Assembly (NCBI GenBank): GCA_937873515.1
Contig: CALMYB010000010.1
Span: forward strand, 372,001-436,000
DNA length: 64,000 bases
From: an uncultured Acidobacteriota bacterium
GTDB taxonomy: Bacteria; Acidobacteriota; Blastocatellia; Pyrinomonadales; Pyrinomonadaceae
Direction: 5' to 3'
The notes beneath the pieces are model-generated. The model was not told where the DNA came from and made no database searches. It saw only the letters and a list, made by a program, of their open reading frames with translations. The translations under genes were made by a program, and so were the position numbers. Position 1 is the first letter of the stretch; the number at the start of each line of letters is the position of its first letter. Shown one piece after another: positions 62,930 through 64,000 of this stretch.

Positions 62930-64000
62930 TCACTCTTGCTCCAATGTGTGCTTCGGTTTCGGCTTCCGCGCCTGCATCTTTTTGATCGCGTCGAACTGAT
63001 GCTGCTGGGTGGGGTGGGCGTATCTGGTGACCATCTTGATATCGGAATGCCCCATTAAAGCCTGAAGGGTTACAAGATCGCCGCCGGCCTCGACGAACCT
63101 GGTCGCAAATGTGTGACGAAGATCGTAGAGCCTGAAATATGCGACCTTGCTTCTCCTAATCGCTGCCATATGAGCGGTCTTGAGAGTGGTTATCGGCCGG
63201 TCCGTGATCTCCGAGATAAACAGATACTCGCCTTGGACTTCGAGCATCCTTCGTTCAAGGATCTCGTAAGCACGATCAGTAAGCGGTATCCGACGTTTTG
63301 CAGCTTTCGTTTTTCCCCGTGGTATGGCTACATACCCCTGATCCAGAAATACATCCGTGCGACGAATAAGAGCTACCTCTCCCGGCCGCATTCCCGTATC
63401 GACCATCAGGCTCGCGACATCCATTAAGGGTTGGCTGGCTTCCAGCAAGTAAGCCTCCTCTTCGTCAAAGGTAACGACACGGGTTTGAGTGTTATCCTCC
63501 GCGAACAACTTCACCTCGCTTACCGGATTGATGCCGACAATCTCCCTGTCCTTCCTGATCTGGAAATTGAAGAATATCTTCAAAAGGGCAAGTTCGCGAT
63601 TGATCGTCGCCGGTTTGAGAAACCGCGGGACATGTTTCTTACCTTTCTTTTTAGCCTTCTTGGGGGTTGGCCGCTGCTGACTGCGGTATTCCTTATATTG
63701 TTCGACCAAACGCGAATTGATCTTGTCGATCCGTTTTTCACGAAAGAAGGCGATAAGTGGCCTGCTGCACGCCTCATACGATCGAACCGTATTGGGCTTT
63801 GACCCGTGCTCAACCTTGACCCAAGACAGAAACTCTTTCATCGCGGCCTTGAATGTCGGAGCCGACTTTTTGACCTTGACGCCGACTTCGCCCTTTGCAA
63901 GTTGCGTTCGATAAGCCCGCTCGACCGTTTCAGCATCGCGGATGTTCGTGCACTTTGTTGTTATCTGGATACGGTCGCCCTTGAAAATAAAGCTCATCCA
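62930..64000 (-). CDS. Tyrosine-type site-specific integrase, N-terminus beyond the window
   Basis: At least 356 residues. An ATG occurs at 63997, but the frame is still open at the edge and related integrases have about 15 more N-terminal residues. SAM-like core-binding domain (AMKEFLSWVKVEHGSKPNTVRSYE) and the catalytic domain: R in DTGMRPGEVALI, K in IPRGKTKA, HxxR-type LRHTFATRF, GHSDIKMVTRYAH with H and Tyr. The gene points toward tRNA-Thr, the usual set-up when the tRNA end is the attL, so the element probably extends to the right of the window. Confidence 0.92.
   Translation of the reverse strand, partial: WMSFIFKGDRIQITTKCTNIRDAETVERAYRTQLAKGEVGVKVKKSAPTFKAAMKEFLSWVKVEHGSKPNTVRSYEACSRPLIAFFREKRIDKINSRLVEQYKEYRSQQRPTPKKAKKKGKKHVPRFLKPATINRELALLKIFFNFQIRKDREIVGINPVSEVKLFAEDNTQTRVVTFDEEEAYLLEASQPLMDVASLMVDTGMRPGEVALIRRTDVFLDQGYVAIPRGKTKAAKRRIPLTDRAYEILERRMLEVQGEYLFISEITDRPITTLKTAHMAAIRRSKVAYFRLYDLRHTFATRFVEAGGDLVTLQALMGHSDIKMVTRYAHPTQQHQFDAIKKMQARKPKPKHTLEQE

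Overview
The window looks like chromosomal DNA of an Acidobacteriota bacterium, most likely of the Blastocatellia type. This is inferred from gene content: an OmpR-type winged helix fused to a membrane segment, a DUF1800/DUF1501 pair, many secreted proteins of unknown function, NHL and BNR propellers, tandem PilZ proteins, and a GC content that looks to be in the mid-50s percent. No 16S gene is present, so this stays an inference.

Layout. 1-6632: a divergent winged-helix membrane regulator (cut by the window edge) and four consecutive secreted proteins. 6755-8200: an A-type Fe-S carrier and an NlpC/P60 hydrolase. 8281-14711: a long minus-strand run (ctpA, pfkA, greA, a CDP-alcohol phosphatidyltransferase, a PGPGW membrane protein, a DUF3592-like protein, accC and a small protein). 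14834-16594: a dolichyl-phosphate-sugar-type glycosyltransferase, pdxJ and a small Cys-rich protein. 16598-20940: minus-strand SRP RNA, dnaX (with an A9 slippage site), a TPM protein, a nucleotidyltransferase and lemA. 21056-22675: two tRNA-Ser genes around aqpZ, then tadA. 22780-33992: a zinc-ribbon/propeller membrane protein, DUF1501 and DUF1800, a DNA glycosylase, a Ser/Thr kinase, plsC and two tandem-PilZ proteins. 34460-41437: gyrA, an endolysin-like M15 peptidase, and ruvB/CPBP protease/ruvA. 42170-44241: a compact bacterial microcompartment locus. 44238-56511: uvrA, a YeiH transporter, a methyltransferase, gpmA, folC, a UPF0175/DUF3368 toxin-antitoxin pair, accD, an inositol monophosphatase, an esterase and pgsA. 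56642-64000: an accessory region with an EcoRI-type adenine methylase, a DUF262-HNH nuclease, a RepA-like ATPase with a polyacidic tail, hairpin-rich spacers, tRNA-Thr and a tyrosine integrase next to the tRNA.

The most interesting parts are four. (1) The microcompartment locus has a class II (fuculose-phosphate type) aldolase with a C-terminal extension that could be an encapsulation peptide, one BMC-H shell protein and three BMC-P vertex proteins. No aldehyde dehydrogenase or other core enzyme lies beside it, and a long inverted heptamer-repeat hairpin separates the hexamer gene from the pentamer genes. (2) Degenerate 7-bp tandem repeats, often arranged as inverted pairs, recur at four or more intergenic sites. 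(3) dnaX has an A9 run after which both alternative frames stop at once, a layout expected for making tau and gamma from one gene. (4) A methylase and a DUF262-HNH nuclease gene are separated by palindromic repeats, a candidate restriction or defence pair beside an integrase and tRNA.
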